Of a stretch of 11,104 bases of DNA, positions 8,927 to 11,104 are shown piece by piece. The translations under genes were made by a program, and so were the position numbers. The stretch is taken from assembly GCA_022578965.1 (NCBI GenBank), contig MU401062.1, positions 1 to 11,104 of the forward strand, in the 5' to 3' direction. Positions within the stretch are counted from its first letter, which is position 1, and each line of letters begins with the position of its first letter. The stretch comes from Xylaria sp. FL1777. Lineage: Eukaryota > Ascomycota > Sordariomycetes > Xylariales > Xylariaceae. The notes beneath the pieces are model-generated. The model ran no database searches and had not been told where the DNA came from. It saw only the letters and a list, made by a program, of their open reading frames with translations.

Positions 8927-9443
8927 TATAATAAACTTATTATATATTAATATAACAAGTTTGCTTTTAAAGTTTTAATTTGCAAATAATAATAAAATCT
9001 TTAATAGTAGTTTATTAAAAAGGTTTTTAAAGTACTTTTATTACTATATATTAATAAAAGTCTTAAAAAATTAAAAGTAATAAATATATTAGTGCTTAGC
9101 AGTTATAAAAAAATTAATAACTAAAAAGCTAAAAACTAAGTAAATAATTAAATATAAAAAGTGCATAATTATATAAACAAAAAAAACAGTAATAATAATC
9201 TATAAATGTTGCTTTTTTTAATAAACTTAATGCTATATTATTTTAAGTTTAAAGCTTAATAAACTTAACGCTTAAGTTCGTTAAGTTTAAAGCTTAATAA
9301 ACTTAACGCTTAAGTTTATTAAGTCTATGCATTAAACCCCTATAGTAGTCTAAATACATATTCTTTTAACAAATAAAGCTTTCTTTATGTATGCTTTCTT
9401 TACACCTAGCCTTTAACCGGCCTAGTTAGCCTATTTTATAATA
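8927..9443 (-). repeat. 5' LTR of the retrotransposon
   Basis: This 517-bp direct repeat of 1712-2228 starts TATAAT (TATAAC in its partner) and ends TAATA next to the target duplication. Its inner left part is heavily converted, while its outer right part keeps CCCC, ACACC, AGCC and CCGGCC. In the element's direction it would carry the promoter; the minus strand near its start contains TTATAAAATAG, a possible TATA-like box that I cannot test. Confidence 0.96.
9248..9323. repeat. 38-bp tandem duplication in the 5' LTR, less mutated copy
   Basis: The two 38-bp units at 9248 and 9286 match those at 2033 and 2071. They keep ACG where the partner has ATG, and GTTCG where it has GTTTA. The palindrome at 9296-9320 has 11-base arms around CGC. 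The paired copies show the structure predates insertion. Confidence 0.8.
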
Positions 9444-9448
9444 AATAG
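9444..9448. repeat. Target-site duplication, right copy (AATAG)
   Basis: This is an exact copy of 1707-1711 directly after the right LTR, confirming both element boundaries and a single unrearranged insertion. Confidence 0.85.
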
Positions 9449-11104
9449 CTTTTATTACAAACTATAACTAATAACTAGTTAAAGCTACAAATGCGCAAAA
9501 TAGTTAACGTATTAAAAAACCTTAAAGTTTAATAGCATTTTTAAAAAGCTAATATTTAAATAAAATTTAAAAAAAACAATATAAGTTATAATATTGCTAA
9601 TATTTTTGCATTTTAAAACGAGCTTTTTATTTTATTTAAATAATTAGCTTTTATTAAATTTAATTTTAAAGTATTTAAAGCTTTTAGTAAAAAGCTCTGC
9701 TAAGTTAAAAATATTTATAATACGTAATAAATTAAAAGGTTATTTTGTTTTTTTTAGTTTTAAATTTAAAACGCATTTTTACGTTTTGCTGCTTTTTTTT
9801 TAAGTATTTTTACAAATTAGCAAATTAAGCATAAATTTTATAACATAACTAAAGCTAATATACTGTTTTTTTATATTACTAAAGCATATATAATTATAAC
9901 TTTATTATTAAGTATATATATATTTTTAATAAGTAATTTTTTATAGCAATTTATTAACATTTATTTTTATAGTAATAAAACATAAATTTAAATAATTAAT
10001 ACTTTTGCTTAATTTAAAGTATATGTTAGCTATAAATTTATTTTAAAACAGCTAAATAAAATAGCTAAACAAAGTTGCATATATAATAGCTAATTAACTA
10101 ATGTTTTAATACTTAAATTAATAAATATATAGCTTAATTTAAAGCGTATTATTTATAACCTAAGTGTTATGTTTATATATAACAATTTTAACTTTAAAAA
10201 TAATGTTTAAAATTTTAGCATAAGTTATAAAAATATTATGCAAAATTTAATTAACTGTTTTATAATTACTAGTTTAAACATGCTTAGCTTATTTATGCAG
10301 TTATAATAATATACTACTATTTTTTTTTAAAAAAAATAGCTTTTTTTTTACTTAATATTAACTTTAGCTTATATAAGTAAAATAACTAATTATTTATTAG
10401 TTTATGCTGTTTGTTTTTTATTTAAATTATTACATTTAAAAAAGTTTGCTTTATTTTTAAATATTGCATAACTATAAAATAATATTAGCTATATTTTGCA
10501 AACTTCTGTTATTTATAAAAACAAAAAAAAAATATCTAAAGTATATTAAGTTTATAATACTTTATTTTATACTATTTTAAATTATTAAAACTATAATAAA
10601 TAATTTGTAATAGTATATAAAAATCAAAAAACTATATTTTTTATTTAAGCTATAATAGCTGCTTAAATAAAAGCAGGCAATATATATAATTATAAATAAT
10701 AAATGCTTTTTATATTAGTTTTTTTTTATATTGCGCTAAATTTTATTTAATTAATTTTTTAGACTTTTTAAGATTTTTTTATAAAACATAATATATAATT
10801 TTTTAGCTGCAAGCAATATATTAAAAAAAATAAGGTTTAATACTATTAAGCTTTATTATTACTACATAATAAGTTTTATGCTTATATTTTAACGTTTTTA
10901 ATTTATAACTTAGTTAAATTTAATATATTATTTTTTAATAAAGTTTAACTAAACTATATTTAAATAGTATTAAAAAGTATAAATCTTATATTACTTAAGC
11001 AAAAAATTGTAGCTTTATAGTTTTAATAGTTAAAATATATAAATTAAACAAAAAAATATACTTAAAATAAAAGCAAATTAATTAATATTAAGTTTTAAAG
11101 CTAT
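9449..11104. other. Gene-free AT-rich right flank
   Basis: No open frame, RNA gene or recognisable domain was found. Small hairpins occur (AAAACG...CGTTTT near 9768-9786, and a T-run/A-run palindrome near 10318-10340). Residual G and C are again mainly in GC dinucleotides, so this too is probably mutated repeat DNA, of unknown origin. Confidence 0.55.

Larger units (their letters stand above)
1712..9443 (-). mobile_element. RIP-degraded Ty3/gypsy chromovirus LTR retrotransposon
   Basis: This 7732-bp element has two 517-bp direct LTRs and a 5-bp target duplication. Inside are the remains of gag, RT, RNase H, integrase and chromodomain in canonical Ty3/gypsy order on the minus strand. Orientation is fixed by domain order and by an A-rich polypurine tract next to the 1712-2228 LTR. 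Placing integrase after RNase H excludes Ty1/copia, and the C-terminal chromodomain marks it as a chromovirus (family knowledge). LTR ends read TA...TA, as expected if canonical TG...CA lost its G and C to transitions. Every enzyme has lost catalytic residues, so the copy is not autonomous. Confidence 0.96.

Noticed and set aside
1712..9443. Plus-strand orientation of the retrotransposon
   Set aside because: The T-rich stretch after 2228 fits a polypurine tract on the minus strand, and RT, RNase H, integrase and chromodomain motifs all read on the minus strand in order of falling coordinates.
10318..10340. Transcription terminator-like T-run/A-run palindrome
   Set aside because: Such palindromes are expected by chance in sequence of this composition, and no gene is nearby.
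1..11104. Mitochondrial or plastid genome origin suggested by the very high A+T
   Set aside because: No tRNA, rRNA or respiratory gene was seen. A nuclear-type LTR retrotransposon with target duplication and transition-only LTR differences fits nuclear AT-rich repeat DNA.

Overview
The window is extremely A+T-rich eukaryotic nuclear DNA with no intact protein-coding gene. It looks like part of an AT-rich isochore of a filamentous fungus, most likely an ascomycete with repeat-induced point mutation (RIP) or a RIP-like process. The two long terminal repeats (LTRs) of one retrotransposon have exactly equal length and differ almost only by C/T and G/A transitions. The dead reading frames inside show the expected losses: Gln, Trp and Arg codons became stops, Asp became Asn, His and Cys became Tyr.

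Positions 1-1706 are the left flank. It has no gene but holds a striking inverted array of short tandem repeats (about 618-1090) that keeps CCCC/GGGG runs and has lost less G+C than its surroundings. Positions 1712-9443 are one complete, dead Ty3/gypsy LTR retrotransposon of the chromovirus type on the minus strand, bounded by a 5-bp target-site duplication (AATAG at 1707-1711 and 9444-9448). In element order (high to low coordinates) it holds: 5' LTR (8927-9443), leader with a degraded primer-binding site, gag (about 8710-7680), an unresolved gag-tail/protease stretch, reverse transcriptase (about 5560-4800), RNase H (about 4790-4490), integrase (about 4400-3300) with an HHCC zinc region and a DDE triad at DD35E spacing, a GPY/F module, a C-terminal chromodomain (about 3060-2885), about 600 bp of A-rich sequence that may hold an antisense coding remnant, a polypurine tract, and the 3' LTR (1712-2228). 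Positions 9449-11104 are a gene-free AT-rich right flank.

The domains were identified by translating the minus strand by hand and matching the order and spacing of family motifs across transition-type changes. No search was run. Gag would have built the particle, RT/RNase H would have made the cDNA, and integrase with its chromodomain would have inserted it, probably into heterochromatin. All three RT catalytic aspartates, the recognised RNase H aspartate and the whole integrase triad are mutated, so the copy cannot move by itself. The pol frame also shifts by one base, in the same direction, at three A/T homopolymers.
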